A DNA stretch of 64,000 bases from Porphyrobacter sp. AAP82 (lineage in GTDB: Bacteria; Pseudomonadota; Alphaproteobacteria; Sphingomonadales; Sphingomonadaceae): positions 1-64,000 of the forward strand of contig NZ_ANFX01000024.1 in the NCBI RefSeq assembly GCF_000331285.1, read 5' to 3'. Position numbers and translations under genes: made by a program. Each line of letters opens with the position of its first letter. Position 1 is the first letter of the stretch. Below the pieces are notes generated by a model. That model was not told the DNA's origin. It saw only the letters and a program-made list of their open reading frames with translations, and did no database searches. Below, piece by piece: positions 21,016 to 29,082 of the stretch.

Positions 21016-21281
21016 AGCACTTCCCCACGATCCCGGATCACCCTGACGGAGCCGAATTTTGCCCGGCGCGCGAAGAGAGGAGGGAGCCATGCAGAAGCAT
21101 AGTGACCGACGATCGGCGTGGCGCTGGGCAAAAATCGGCCCGCCTCTTTCGGGTTGCACCACGAAGCCCGCGGGCTGCGTCACGGCACTTGCAGGGGCAA
21201 CCAGCCCCTGCTGCGCGCCGTTCCTACCGTGCGGGCTTCCTGGCGCAAGCAGGATGAACCGGGATCGTGGGGAAGTGCTCT
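21014..21281. mobile_element. MITE-like element with 23-bp perfect terminal inverted repeats
   Basis: The left end AGAGCACTTCCCCACG... (21014-21036) and the right end (21259-21281) are exact reverse complements over 23 bp and continue to about 32 bp with two mismatches. The interior has further inverted segments, such as CCGAATTTTGCCC near 21052 facing GGGCAAAAATCGG near 21126, but no convincing gene. The left end overlaps the stop codon of the gene before it, and the right end provides GGGGAAG as the ribosome binding site of the xerD-type gene. No target-site duplication is evident. Non-autonomous MITE or large structured repeat. Confidence 0.7.
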
Positions 21282-21282
21282 G

Positions 21283-22170
21283 ATGTCCGCCAGCACCGAG
21301 GCGTTCCTCGCCATGCTGGCGGCCGAGCGCGGCGCGGCGCTCAACACGCTCGCCGCCTATCGCCGCGATCTCGAACAGGCCGAGGAGGCGATCGGCGATC
21401 TGGCTGCGGCCGATCGTGACGCCGTTGCCAGCCTTGCGGGCGAATGGGCGAGGCTCGCCCCTGCCAGCGCGGCGCGCAAGGCCTCGGCGCTACGGCAATT
21501 TTTCGGCTTTGCCATCGACGAGGGCTGGCGGGCCGACGATCCCTCGGGCGCGCTGCCTGCACCGCGTTTGAGGCGCCCGCTTCCCAAGGTCATGGGCCAC
21601 GACCAGATCGCCGCCCTGTTCGCCCGCGCCGAGGAGGAGGCCGCGGGCGACGATCCCAAGGCGGTGCGGCTGCTCGCGCTTGTCGAGCTGCTCTACGGAT
21701 CGGGCCTGCGCGCGACCGAACTGGTCAGCCTGCCGGTCATCGCCGTGCCGCGCGATGCGCCGTTGCTGACGGTGACGGGCAAGGGCGGGACAAGCCGGAT
21801 GGTGCCGGTGGGCGCGCGCGCGCTGGAAGCGGTGAGCCGCTGGCTTGCCCTGCGCCCGGCATCGCCGCCTTCACGCTACCTGTTCCCCTCGGGCAAGACC
21901 GGGCACCTCTCGCGGGTCCGCCTGTTCCAGTTGCTCAAGGCGCTGGCGGGCAGGGCGGGGCTCGATCCTGCCGGCATCAGCCCGCATGTGCTGCGCCATG
22001 CCTTTGCCACGCACCTTCTGGAAGGCGGCGCGGACCTGCGCGTCCTGCAAAAGCTGCTCGGCCATGCGGACATTTCCACCACCCAGATCTACACGCATGT
22101 CGATGCCGCGCGCCTCGTTGCCCTCGTCAATTCCCGTCATCCGCTTGCAACCCGCACAACATCCGACTAG
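21283..22170 (+). CDS. xerD: XerD-type tyrosine recombinase
   Basis: A 295-residue site-specific recombinase with an N-terminal SAM-like core-binding domain (about 1-90) and a C-terminal catalytic domain. All catalytic residues are present: R143 (GSGLRATEL), K167 (GKGGTSR), H235 and R238 (HVLRHAFATHLL), H261 (LGHADISTTQIYTH) and nucleophile Y270. Length and composition fit the housekeeping XerC/XerD pair that resolves chromosome dimers at dif. The ATG at 21283 lies 1 nt beyond the 268-bp repeat, so its translation signal is inside that element. XerC cannot be excluded. Confidence 0.87.
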   Translation: MSASTEAFLAMLAAERGAALNTLAAYRRDLEQAEEAIGDLAAADRDAVASLAGEWARLAPASAARKASALRQFFGFAIDEGWRADDPSGALPAPRLRRPLPKVMGHDQIAALFARAEEEAAGDDPKAVRLLALVELLYGSGLRATELVSLPVIAVPRDAPLLTVTGKGGTSRMVPVGARALEAVSRWLALRPASPPSRYLFPSGKTGHLSRVRLFQLLKALAGRAGLDPAGISPHVLRHAFATHLLEGGADLRVLQKLLGHADISTTQIYTHVDAARLVALVNSRHPLATRTTSD

Positions 22171-22179
22171 CGCCGGGCG

Positions 22180-23124
22180 ATGATTTCCTACCTCGATTTC
22201 GAGAAGCCGGTCGCCGCCCTCGAGGAACGCATCGCGCAGCTGCGCAGCGTCAACGCGCTGCATGATGTCGATGTCGCCAGCGAGATCGGCCGGCTCGAGA
22301 CCAAGAGCGCCGAATTGCTGGCGAGCACCTATGCCTCGCTCTCGCCCTGGCAGAAGACACAGGTGGCGCGGCACCCGCAGCGTCCGCATTTCCGCGACTA
22401 TGTCGCCCATGCTTTCAGCGACTTCATGCCGCTGGGCGGTGACCGGCTCTATGCCGATGACCTTGCGATCATGGGCGGCTTTGCACGGCTGGGCGAACGG
22501 CGCGTGATGCTGATCGGTCACGAAAAGGGCCACGACACCAAGACGCGCATCGCTCACAATTTCGGGATGGGCAAGCCCGAGGGCTACCGCAAGGCGATCC
22601 GCCTGATGGAACTGGCGAGCCGATTCGGCCTGCCGGTGGTGACGCTGGTCGACACCTCGGGCGCCTTCCCCGGCATCGAAGCCGAAGAACGCGGCCAGGC
22701 CGAGGCAATCGCGCGCGCGACCGAGGCGTGCCTTGCACTGCGCGTGCCGATGGTCGCCGCGATCGTCGGCGAGGGCGGCTCGGGCGGGGCGGTCGCGCTG
22801 GCCAGCGCCAACCGGGTGCTGATGCTGGAACATGCGGTCTATTCGGTGATCTCGCCCGAAGGCTGCGCCTCGATCCTGTGGCGCACCTCGGAAAGGGCGG
22901 CAGATGCGGCGCAGGCGATGAAGGTCACCGCGCAGGATCTGAAGCGGATCAATGTCATCGACCGCATCGTCAAGGAGCCCCTCGGCGGTGCCCACCGCGA
23001 TTCCGTAGCAGCCGCGCGGCTGCTCGGGCAGGCGCTTGCCGAAGAGGTCGATGCGCTCGCGCCCAAGAGCGCCGAACAACTGGTGGCCGCGCGAGAAGCC
23101 CGCTTCCTCGCGATCGGCGGCTGA
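22180..23124 (+). CDS. accA: Acetyl-CoA carboxylase carboxyltransferase subunit alpha
   Basis: A 314-residue subunit of the carboxyltransferase that makes malonyl-CoA for fatty-acid synthesis, acting with AccD. Characteristic segments are ARHPQRPH, GHEKGHDTKTRIAHNFGM, PEGYRKA, DTSGAFPG and the oxyanion region GEGGSGGA. The start is 9 nt after the recombinase stop, so it may be cotranscribed. accB, accC and accD are not in this window. Confidence 0.95.
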   Translation: MISYLDFEKPVAALEERIAQLRSVNALHDVDVASEIGRLETKSAELLASTYASLSPWQKTQVARHPQRPHFRDYVAHAFSDFMPLGGDRLYADDLAIMGGFARLGERRVMLIGHEKGHDTKTRIAHNFGMGKPEGYRKAIRLMELASRFGLPVVTLVDTSGAFPGIEAEERGQAEAIARATEACLALRVPMVAAIVGEGGSGGAVALASANRVLMLEHAVYSVISPEGCASILWRTSERAADAAQAMKVTAQDLKRINVIDRIVKEPLGGAHRDSVAAARLLGQALAEEVDALAPKSAEQLVAAREARFLAIGG

Positions 23125-23233
23125 CCGGCAAACGCAGGTTAAGGTTCCGTCTGCCACCTCCCTGATGCATGAAGCATGTCCGACAGGCTGCGGGACAGCA
23201 GCAAGGGACAGGCGGAAAGGGACGGAAAAGACA

Positions 23234-24718
23234 ATGGCACGTATGACACGCAAGGCGCTCGCCTTCGGGGTCGCCTCGGCGGCGCTGGCGGGGTGCATGA
23301 CCGCCGATGCGAAGATCCCCACCAACGCAACCCCGATCACCCCTGCCGAAGCCAGGCAGGGCGCCGAATATCACCCGCAGCTGCTCGCCGAATTCGGCGG
23401 GGCGATGACCGGCCCGCACGCGACCTATGTCGAACAGGTCGGCAAGAATATCGCGGTGCAATCCGGGCTCGGCAATGCGCGCGAGAGCTTTACCGTCAGC
23501 CTCCTCAATTCGCCGGTCAACAATGCCTTCGCGATCCCCGGCGGCTATATCTACACCACCCGCCAGCTGGTGAGCCTGATGAACAGCGAGGCGGAGCTGG
23601 CCGCGGTGCTCGGGCACGAGGTCGGCCATGTCGCCGCGCGCCATTCGCAGCGGCGCCAGAAGGCGGCCACCACCAACACGCTGCTGGGGCTGGGCGGGGC
23701 GATCCTGTCGGGCCTGCTCTTGGGCGATTCGGGGCTGGGGCAGACCCTGTCGCGCACCTTCCTGCAAGGCTCGCAGCTCTTGACCCTCAAGTTCAGCCGC
23801 AAGCAGGAGCTGGAGGCGGACGGGCTCGGGATCGAGTATCTCGGCAAGGCCGGCTATGACCGGCGCGCGATGGGCACGGTGCTGGCAAGCCTTGCCGCGC
23901 AGAACGCGCTCGACGCGCGGCTTTCGGGGCAGGATGCGAGCGTTCCCGAATGGGCCTCGACCCACCCCAATCCGGCCAGCCGCGTCCAGAGCGCGCTCGC
24001 CAAGGCGGGCGCCACTGCGCCGGCAGCGGGCGCAGCGATCGCCAACCGCGACACCTTCCTCGCCCGGATTGACGGGCTGCGATACGGCGATGATCCGGCG
24101 CAGGGCGTGATCGAGGGCAGCACCTTCATCCACCCCGACCTGCGCCTCGCCTTCACCGCGCCCCAGGGCTTCTACATGGTCAACGGCACGCGCGCGGTGA
24201 GCATCCAGGGGCAGAGCGGCAAGGCGCAGATGACGACGGCTGCCTATAGCGGGGACCTCGAGGCCTATGTGCGCAGCGCCTTTTCGGCAGCGGGCGGGCA
24301 GAACAGCACGCTCGCGCCGCAGACGATCGAACGGACCACGGTCAATGGCCTTCCGGCGGTGATCGGCACGGCGCGGGTCAACAACGGCAGTTCGCCGGTC
24401 GATCTGGTGGTCATCGCCTATGAGTTCGCGCGCGATCAGGCCTTCCACTTCGTCGCCATTGCGCCGGCCGGCCGGGCGACGACCTTCAATCCAATGTTCC
24501 AGTCGATGCGGCGGATCTCCGCCGCCGAAGCGGGCGCGGTGGTGCCGAGGAAGCTCCAGGTGGTGACGGTGACCCGCACCGATACGGTCGCCAGCCTGGC
24601 ACGGCGCATGGCTTATGATACAGCGCAGGAAGAGCGCTTCCGGGTGCTCAATGCGCTGAGCGGAACGGCGAGCGTGACCCCGGGCCAGAAGGTCAAGCTG
24701 GTGGTGCGCGGGAAATAG
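23234..24718 (+). CDS. M48 zinc metalloprotease lipoprotein with LysM-like tail
   Basis: A 494-residue lipoprotein; the lipobox LAGC puts the lipidated Cys at 21. The M48 active site HEVGH gives H128, E129 and H132, and the third zinc ligand is in ELEADGLGIEYL near residue 194. The family is BepA/YfgC- and LoiP-like, acting in periplasmic quality control of outer-membrane proteins. The last 50 residues (RTDTVASLA...VTPGQKVKLV) resemble a LysM module, which would bind peptidoglycan. GGAAAAGACA precedes the ATG. A strong terminator lies downstream. Confidence 0.85.
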   Translation: MARMTRKALAFGVASAALAGCMTADAKIPTNATPITPAEARQGAEYHPQLLAEFGGAMTGPHATYVEQVGKNIAVQSGLGNARESFTVSLLNSPVNNAFAIPGGYIYTTRQLVSLMNSEAELAAVLGHEVGHVAARHSQRRQKAATTNTLLGLGGAILSGLLLGDSGLGQTLSRTFLQGSQLLTLKFSRKQELEADGLGIEYLGKAGYDRRAMGTVLASLAAQNALDARLSGQDASVPEWASTHPNPASRVQSALAKAGATAPAAGAAIANRDTFLARIDGLRYGDDPAQGVIEGSTFIHPDLRLAFTAPQGFYMVNGTRAVSIQGQSGKAQMTTAAYSGDLEAYVRSAFSAAGGQNSTLAPQTIERTTVNGLPAVIGTARVNNGSSPVDLVVIAYEFARDQAFHFVAIAPAGRATTFNPMFQSMRRISAAEAGAVVPRKLQVVTVTRTDTVASLARRMAYDTAQEERFRVLNALSGTASVTPGQKVKLVVRGK

Positions 24719-24787
24719 GCGAGCTGCCTGTTTGCGGCCAACCACGGCAGGGTCTGCACCGGGCGCCGGCGCGGGGGAGGAAACAAA

Positions 24788-24813
24788 AACGGCGGGGATC
24801 GCTCCCCGCCGTT
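24788..24813. terminator. Bidirectional terminator between the M48 protease and flp1
   Basis: An 11-bp perfect stem (24788-24798 with 24803-24813) with a 4-nt loop. A-rich sequence on its left and GTTCTT on its right allow it to stop both the plus-strand protease transcript and the minus-strand pilin transcript. Confidence 0.85.
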
Positions 24814-24839
24814 CTTGCCGGTTCCCCTGAGCTGAAAGC

Positions 24840-25016
24840 TTAGGCGGTCGTGCCCTTCGACATCTTGGTGTTGACGTTGCTGAAGGTGCCCGACAGGGTC
24901 GAGCCGAGGTTGGTCATCGCGGTGATCGCGGCAACGGCGATCAGCGCAGCGATCAGGCCGTATTCGATGGCGGTGGCACCTTGCTGGTCCCGGACGAGGC
25001 GCTTGAAGAAGGTCAT
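24840..25016 (-). CDS. flp: Flp family type IVb pilin, copy 1
   Basis: A 58-residue prepilin, shorter than most gene callers report. The leader ends at Gly13 and the mature start is ATAIEYGLIAALI, the class IVb signature with Glu+5 and Tyr+6 for processing by a TadV/CpaA-type peptidase. A single hydrophobic helix makes the pilus core. AGGAGA lies upstream at correct spacing. It is almost identical to the second copy. The TAD secretion genes (cpa/tad) are not in this window. Confidence 0.9.
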   Translation of the reverse strand: MTFFKRLVRDQQGATAIEYGLIAALIAVAAITAMTNLGSTLSGTFSNVNTKMSKGTTA

Positions 25017-25364
25017 GAGTTGGTCTCCTGGCTGGGCATTTGTAAAGCTTTCGAGCCGCCTGGTCTTGGGCGGTCCGACGTAAAATTATCCGACACTCAT
25101 TGATAAATGACTAACTTTTCGACAATTCGCCGGTAACCACAAGTTGCGGCGCAAGAACGGGTTGTGCAGTGCGCGCAATGCGGGGCGGAGCGGCGCGCGT
25201 GCGGGGCACTGCGGGTGGCATTGCCTGCTGCAACGCTTGTTCTGCGGTGGTGCTGAAAGCGGCCGGGCGGCCGTGCCGGGGGCAATGGGCGTGTGTGGCT
25301 CCTGGCGGAGCGCAGGAGCGGGCCACGCCCGATGGGGCGATGATCAGGCCGTGCCCTCCGGACA
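25017..25364 (-). promoter_or_regulatory. flp1 upstream region and gene-free stretch
   Basis: The part next to flp1 (about 25075-25135) is AT-rich and, read on the minus strand, shares a block with the region upstream of flp2: AGTTAG, then ATTT-x-TCAA, then TAATT about 20 nt later. This is probably the common pilin promoter/operator, duplicated with the gene. From about 25140 to 25364 the DNA is GC-rich and I see no gene, repeat or hairpin I can defend. Confidence 0.45.
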
Positions 25365-25371
25365 AAGAAAA

Positions 25372-25395
25372 ACGGCGGGGATTGCTCCCCGCCGT
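25372..25395 (-). terminator. Terminator of flp2
   Basis: A 10-bp perfect stem (25372-25381 with 25386-25395) and 4-nt loop; read on the minus strand it is followed by a T-rich run (AAAGAAAAA on the plus strand). The stem core GGCGGGGA/TCCCCGCC is the same as in the flp1 terminator, so the terminator was copied with the gene. Confidence 0.85.
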
Positions 25396-25420
25396 CGTTC
25401 TTTTTGCCTGAGGCCGTCGC

Positions 25421-25597
25421 TTACGCGGTGGTGCCCTTGGTCATGTTGGTGTTCACGTTGGTGAACGTGCCCGACAGGGTCGAGCCGAGGTTGGTCATGG
25501 CGGTGATCGCGGCGACGGCGATCAGAGCGGCGATCAGGCCGTATTCGATGGCGGTGGCGCCCTGTTCGTCGCGGACGAGGTTCTTGAAGAAGGTCAT
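25421..25597 (-). CDS. flp: Flp family type IVb pilin, copy 2
   Basis: A 58-residue prepilin differing from copy 1 at only a handful of positions (for example KN for KR at 5-6, and TNVNTNMTK for SNVNTKMSK near the end). Same cleavage context QG/ATAIEYG. AGGAGA is in front of the ATG. It has its own terminator and a copy of the shared upstream block, so it is a separate transcription unit from copy 1. Confidence 0.9.
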   Translation of the reverse strand: MTFFKNLVRDEQGATAIEYGLIAALIAVAAITAMTNLGSTLSGTFTNVNTNMTKGTTA

Positions 25598-25713
25598 GTC
25601 TAGTCTCCTGGTTTGGTCTTCGGTACCCGTGCCCCCCTGTGTCGCGGCGGGCTGACTTTAATTAGACTGCCAGTTGTTGAGAAATTCCTAACTCGGCGGT
25701 GTCCGTCGAATTT

Positions 25714-25896
25714 TTATTTCACCATGGCAGCCATACTCTTGCTTTGAACGCTGTCCCACATGTTGTTGGTCGTCGTGGCAACACCCTGGAGTGCGGCAAT
25801 CATGGCGATCACAACGAGCGAGACGATCAGTCCGTATTCGATAGCGGTGGCCCCCGACTGGTCGTCGACAAGCCTTTTCAAGAATGTCGACAGCAT
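25714..25896 (-). CDS. Flp-like type IVb pilin, divergent copy 3
   Basis: A 60-residue prepilin. The leader MLSTFLKRLVDDQSG and mature start ATAIEYGLIVSLVVIAMIAAL keep the class IVb processing site, but the C-terminal half (NNMWDSVQSKSMAAMVK) is unlike copies 1 and 2. It may be a minor pilin, or an older duplicate. No clear terminator like those of the other two copies is seen downstream. Confidence 0.87.
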   Translation of the reverse strand: MLSTFLKRLVDDQSGATAIEYGLIVSLVVIAMIAALQGVATTTNNMWDSVQSKSMAAMVK

Positions 25897-25996
25897 CGTG
25901 GAACCCTCTACGTCCTGCGTTCTGACGTGGCCGAGAATCGGGCGAAAACGTTAACAATGGGTTGATGGGGGGCGGGCGGATGGAAAGAATACCGAC

Positions 25997-26407
25997 ATGA
26001 CGATGGCCTGGATCGCAGTGGTGGCGGGCGCCCTTCAGCGCGGCGATGGCCTGTGGCTGATGCACCGGCGGCCTGAAGGAAAGCATCATGCCGGCCTATG
26101 GGAATTCCCGGGGGGCAAGGTCGAACCTGCCGAAATGCCCGCCGACGCCCTGGTGCGCGAACTGGGCGAGGAACTGGCAATCGCCTGCAAGGTCAATGAC
26201 CTCGCGCCTTGCGGCTTTGCCGAAACCGCAGGGGAAGCGGGCAGCGGCGCACTGGTGCTCCTGCTCTACCGGCTCACCGGCTGGCAGGGCGAGCCGCAGG
26301 CGATCGAGGGCGGCGCAGTGGGGTGGTTCACCCCTGAACAGATCGCCGTGCTGCCCAAACCGCCGGTCGACACGGCGCTCGCCGCACGGCTCTTTCAATT
26401 TCGCTGA
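25997..26407 (+). CDS. mutT: Nudix hydrolase, MutT-type 8-oxo-dGTP diphosphatase
   Basis: A 136-residue Nudix protein that would cleanse 8-oxo-dGTP from the nucleotide pool. The Nudix box starts at G40 and has E46, R54, E55, E58 and E59 (GGKVEPAE...RELGEEL); the usual Gly near its end is Ala. The HHAGLWEFPGGK lead-in is typical of MutT. Start at 25997 with a second ATG two codons on. It diverges from flp3. Confidence 0.85.
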   Translation: MTMAWIAVVAGALQRGDGLWLMHRRPEGKHHAGLWEFPGGKVEPAEMPADALVRELGEELAIACKVNDLAPCGFAETAGEAGSGALVLLLYRLTGWQGEPQAIEGGAVGWFTPEQIAVLPKPPVDTALAARLFQFR

Positions 26408-26424
26408 TTCGCGAGCGAACCCAC

Positions 26425-26453
26425 TTGCCAAGCCCGACAGGCGCCCCTAAAGG
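26425..26453 (+). promoter_or_regulatory. Promoter of tRNA-Arg
   Basis: TTGCCA at 26425-26430 and TAAAGG at 26448-26453 are 17 bp apart and lie 15 bp before the tRNA. The arrangement matches the promoter-like pair ahead of tRNA-Asn in this window (TTGCAA-17-TATAGG). Confidence 0.65.
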
Positions 26454-26467
26454 GCCCCCCTCAGCGC

Positions 26468-26544
26468 GCACCCGTAGCTCAGCTGGATAGAGCACCAGAC
26501 TACGAATCTGGGGGTCAGAGGTTCGAATCCTTTCGGGTGCGCCA
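26468..26544 (+). tRNA. tRNA-Arg(ACG)
   Basis: A 77-nt cloverleaf with the CCA end encoded. The acceptor stem GCACCCG/CGGGTGC is fully paired, the anticodon stem is CCAGA/TCTGG, the anticodon ACG is at 26502-26504, and the T loop reads GGTTCGAATCC. A terminator follows 8 nt downstream, so it is transcribed alone. Confidence 0.97.
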
Positions 26545-26551
26545 ACAAAAC

Positions 26552-26579
26552 AGCCGGTCCCATCGGGGCCGGCTTTTTT
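26552..26579 (+). terminator. Intrinsic terminator after tRNA-Arg
   Basis: A 10-bp stem with one G-U pair (26552-26561 with 26565-26574), a 3-nt loop and a run of six T (26574-26579). Confidence 0.92.
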
Positions 26580-26624
26580 GGTGGCGGACCATGAGATATG
26601 GCGAAGCCGGCATGCCGCCCCCCT

Positions 26625-27014
26625 TCAATCCTCCACGCTGTCCTCGAGCGCGTGCATGTCATCGTCCGACAGACCGAAATGGTGGCCGGCCTCGTGGATC
26701 ACCACATGGCGCACCAGCGCGGCAAAACCGACACCGGTGTCCTCCATCTCGGCAAGCAGCGGCTGGCGGAACAGGGTGATGACGGGCGGCAGTCCCTCGC
26801 TGTCCCACTGCGTCCTCTCGGTGAGCGGCACGCCTTCGTAGAGCCCGGTCAGATCATAGGGGTCCCCGATCCCCAGCGAATCAAGCTGTTCCGCGCTTGC
26901 GAACTCCTCCACCCTGAGCGCCACGCCCGCAAGCTCGCGGGCGAAGACCTCGGGAAGCCGCGCCAGCACGGCCCGGGCGACGGATTCGAATTCGGCAGCA
27001 GAAGGCGCGCGCAT
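26625..27014 (-). CDS. Small zincin-type metallopeptidase
   Basis: A 129-residue protein with the metallopeptidase motif HEAGHHFGLSDDD (H107, E108, H111, and a downstream Asp as third ligand) of the minigluzincin-like/DUF1025 family. LYEGVPL and PPVITLFRQPLL are conserved family segments. The physiological substrate is unknown. The ATG at 27014 is chosen because AAAGGACG is upstream and homologues begin near here; an in-frame start at 27041 is possible. Confidence 0.82.
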   Translation of the reverse strand: MRAPSAAEFESVARAVLARLPEVFARELAGVALRVEEFASAEQLDSLGIGDPYDLTGLYEGVPLTERTQWDSEGLPPVITLFRQPLLAEMEDTGVGFAALVRHVVIHEAGHHFGLSDDDMHALEDSVED

Positions 27015-27193
27015 GGCGGATTTGCGTCCTTTCGGGGACATGAGGGGATGAATTGCGGAAAATGCCGATTACATTTGCACAGGTGGTGTCGGCATCCATC
27101 GGCTGCAATCGGCGTATCTTGGCGGAACGTCTCGGAATGTCGATGGTTGACGTCACTCGGGATCGACAGGCGAGGGGGCTCGATCAAGAGCCG

Positions 27194-27844
27194 ATGAGTG
27201 AAGAAAGACCAGGCACCATGAATCATATCACCGCCCACGATCACGACGACGTGTTCGATCCGGAAAACCCGCTCGGCAAGCCCGAGGTGCCCGAACATGT
27301 GCAGGACGCGATCCGCACGCTGATCGCCTGGGCGGGGGACGATCCCTCGCGCGAGGGCCTGCTCGACACCCCCAAGCGCGTGGGCCGCGCGTGGCTCGAA
27401 TATTGCGAGGGTTACCGCGAGGACCCGGCGATCCACCTCACGCGGCAGTTCACCGAGGTGGGCGGGTATGACGAGATCGTGCTCCTGAAGGACATTCCCT
27501 TCCAGTCGCATTGCGAACATCACATGGCCCCGATCGTCGGCAAGGCGGCGATCGCCTATCTGCCGAGGAACAAGGTCGTCGGCATCTCCAAGCTCGCGCG
27601 GGTGCTGCACGGCTATGCCAACCGCTTGCAGATCCAGGAGCGCCTCACCGCCGAGGTCGCGCAGTGCATCTGGGACCATCTCGACCCGCACGGCGTTGCC
27701 GTGGTGGTTGAGGCCGAGCACGGCTGCATGACCGGACGCGGCGTCAAGACCCACGGGGTGGGCATGGTCACCAGCCGCATCCTCGGCTGTTTTCTCGAAG
27801 ACCATCGCAGCCGCAAGGAAGTGATGAGCCTGATGGGCTACTGA
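27194..27844 (+). CDS. folE: GTP cyclohydrolase I
   Basis: A 216-residue enzyme that converts GTP to dihydroneopterin triphosphate, first step of folate synthesis. The zinc and catalytic segment SHCEHHMAP is intact, with GISKLARVLHGYANRLQIQE, EAEHGCMTGRGVK and the C-terminal helix RKEVMSLMG. The start is uncertain: ATG at 27194, ATG at 27218 and an earlier start at 27053 are in frame; 27194 is used because AAGAG lies just ahead and the N-terminal extension is variable in this family. Confidence 0.9.
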   Translation: MSEERPGTMNHITAHDHDDVFDPENPLGKPEVPEHVQDAIRTLIAWAGDDPSREGLLDTPKRVGRAWLEYCEGYREDPAIHLTRQFTEVGGYDEIVLLKDIPFQSHCEHHMAPIVGKAAIAYLPRNKVVGISKLARVLHGYANRLQIQERLTAEVAQCIWDHLDPHGVAVVVEAEHGCMTGRGVKTHGVGMVTSRILGCFLEDHRSRKEVMSLMGY

Positions 27845-28003
27845 CACCGCCCTTCGCCGCGCCGCGCCCGGACGAGGGTGCGGTGCGGCAGGCCGTGTGG
27901 TCCGCGTGGTGATATAGCATATCGCGTTCTTGGCCGCCCGCGCGCCGCCTGCTAATCCTGCGTTGTCCGACGGCCAACAAGGCCGCGACATGCAGGAGAG
28001 ACC

Positions 28004-28453
28004 ATGATGAAAAAGCTCCTCTTGAGCGCAGCCGTGCTCGCCGCCAGCCTTGCCGCGCCTGCGCTGGCGCTGGAGCACGAGGTGGTGATCGACCACGCCG
28101 AGGGGCCGATTGCGGCCGATTACAAAGGTACGGTGACGGTCGCGACGCGCCAGGTGGGCACTGCCGGTGCCCCCGGTCGGCCGAGCACGCTGTCCTGCCG
28201 GTGGACCGCAAGGCTCGAGGTAGAGCGGGTCGCAACCGTGGGCGCGGTGTTCCGCTCGCAGCGCATCCTTGCGCAGGACAAGGTGGCGAGCGGCTTGCGC
28301 CCCGGCTGGTGCGAGACCCAGACAAAGGCGATCGACCGCGTGGTGGCGGCGCGCCGCGACGCTTTCCGCAGCGCCATGCTCGCGCTGGTCGAACAGGACC
28401 GCACCGCACTCCTTGCCGAGGCCGACAGCGCGGCGGGCAGCACCCGCAGCTGA
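28004..28453 (+). CDS. Small periplasmic protein, unknown
   Basis: A 149-residue protein with a clean signal peptide (about 1-22, cleaved after ALA). The mature part has two Cys (near 66 and 102) that could form a disulfide and a helical charged C terminus. CAGGAGAGACC precedes the ATG. It lies just upstream of the cytochrome c-prime gene in the same direction, but the 120-nt gap means a shared transcript is not certain. No family recognised. Confidence 0.68.
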   Translation: MMKKLLLSAAVLAASLAAPALALEHEVVIDHAEGPIAADYKGTVTVATRQVGTAGAPGRPSTLSCRWTARLEVERVATVGAVFRSQRILAQDKVASGLRPGWCETQTKAIDRVVAARRDAFRSAMLALVEQDRTALLAEADSAAGSTRS

Positions 28454-28575
28454 GCTGCGAGGGCCGATACAGGGCACACGCGGGGCGGGGCGATCATGGT
28501 CCCGCCCAGCTTTCGCATTTGCGAAAAGAGGCAAAGCCTCATAGCGTTGACGCCCACCTTCCCAGGAGATTGCCG

Positions 28576-29079
28576 ATGCCGCGCATGCCCGCCCGCCCGC
28601 TTGTGTTTGCTGCCGCGCTTGCTGCCGGACTTGCCGCCTGTTCGGGAGGGGATGCCACCGAAACCGCCGCCACCAAGCCGGCAGGCGAGGTGCCGCCGGT
28701 GATCGCGGAGCGGCAGGAGAACTTCAAGGCGATTGGCGCGGCCTTCAAGGCGGTGCGCGGCGAGCTCGATCGCGATGCGCCCGATTTTGCGACCATCGCC
28801 GCCAAGGCGAGCCTCATCAACGCGCGCGCAGGGCAGATCGCGAATCACTTCCCCGCCGGCACCAGCACCGAAGACGGCTTCAAGACCGAGGCGCTCCCGG
28901 CAATCTGGAAGACGCCCGCGGAGTTCAAGGCCGCCGCGCAGATGCTGGTCGATGAAAGCGCCAAGCTGGCGAGCCTCGCGCCGGGCGGCGACAAGGCGGC
29001 GATCGGTGCGCAGGCGATGGCGATGGGCGGGGCCTGCAAGGGCTGTCACGACAAGTTCCGGCTCGACGACGAGAAGTAA
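28576..29079 (+). CDS. Cytochrome c-prime-type lipoprotein
   Basis: A 167-residue four-helix haem protein of the cytochrome c-prime family. The c-type haem site CKGCH is at 154-158, close to the C terminus as usual. The N terminus carries a lipobox LAAC with lipidated Cys at 22, so the protein is probably membrane-tethered rather than freely soluble. Family members bind NO or pass electrons. AGGAGA precedes the ATG. The next gene, a cytochrome b561, starts 3 nt after the stop. Confidence 0.85.
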   Translation: MPRMPARPLVFAAALAAGLAACSGGDATETAATKPAGEVPPVIAERQENFKAIGAAFKAVRGELDRDAPDFATIAAKASLINARAGQIANHFPAGTSTEDGFKTEALPAIWKTPAEFKAAAQMLVDESAKLASLAPGGDKAAIGAQAMAMGGACKGCHDKFRLDDEK

Positions 29080-29082
29080 CCG

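Noticed and set aside
21118-21282. N-terminal extension of the XerD-type recombinase into the inverted-repeat element
   Set aside because: The extra 55 codons lie inside the repeat, do not resemble a recombinase, and a good ribosome binding site precedes the ATG at 21283.
25140-25364. Possible small gene on the minus strand between flp1 and flp2
   Set aside because: An 84-codon frame exists but has no ribosome binding site, no signal or pilin-like motif and a biased composition.
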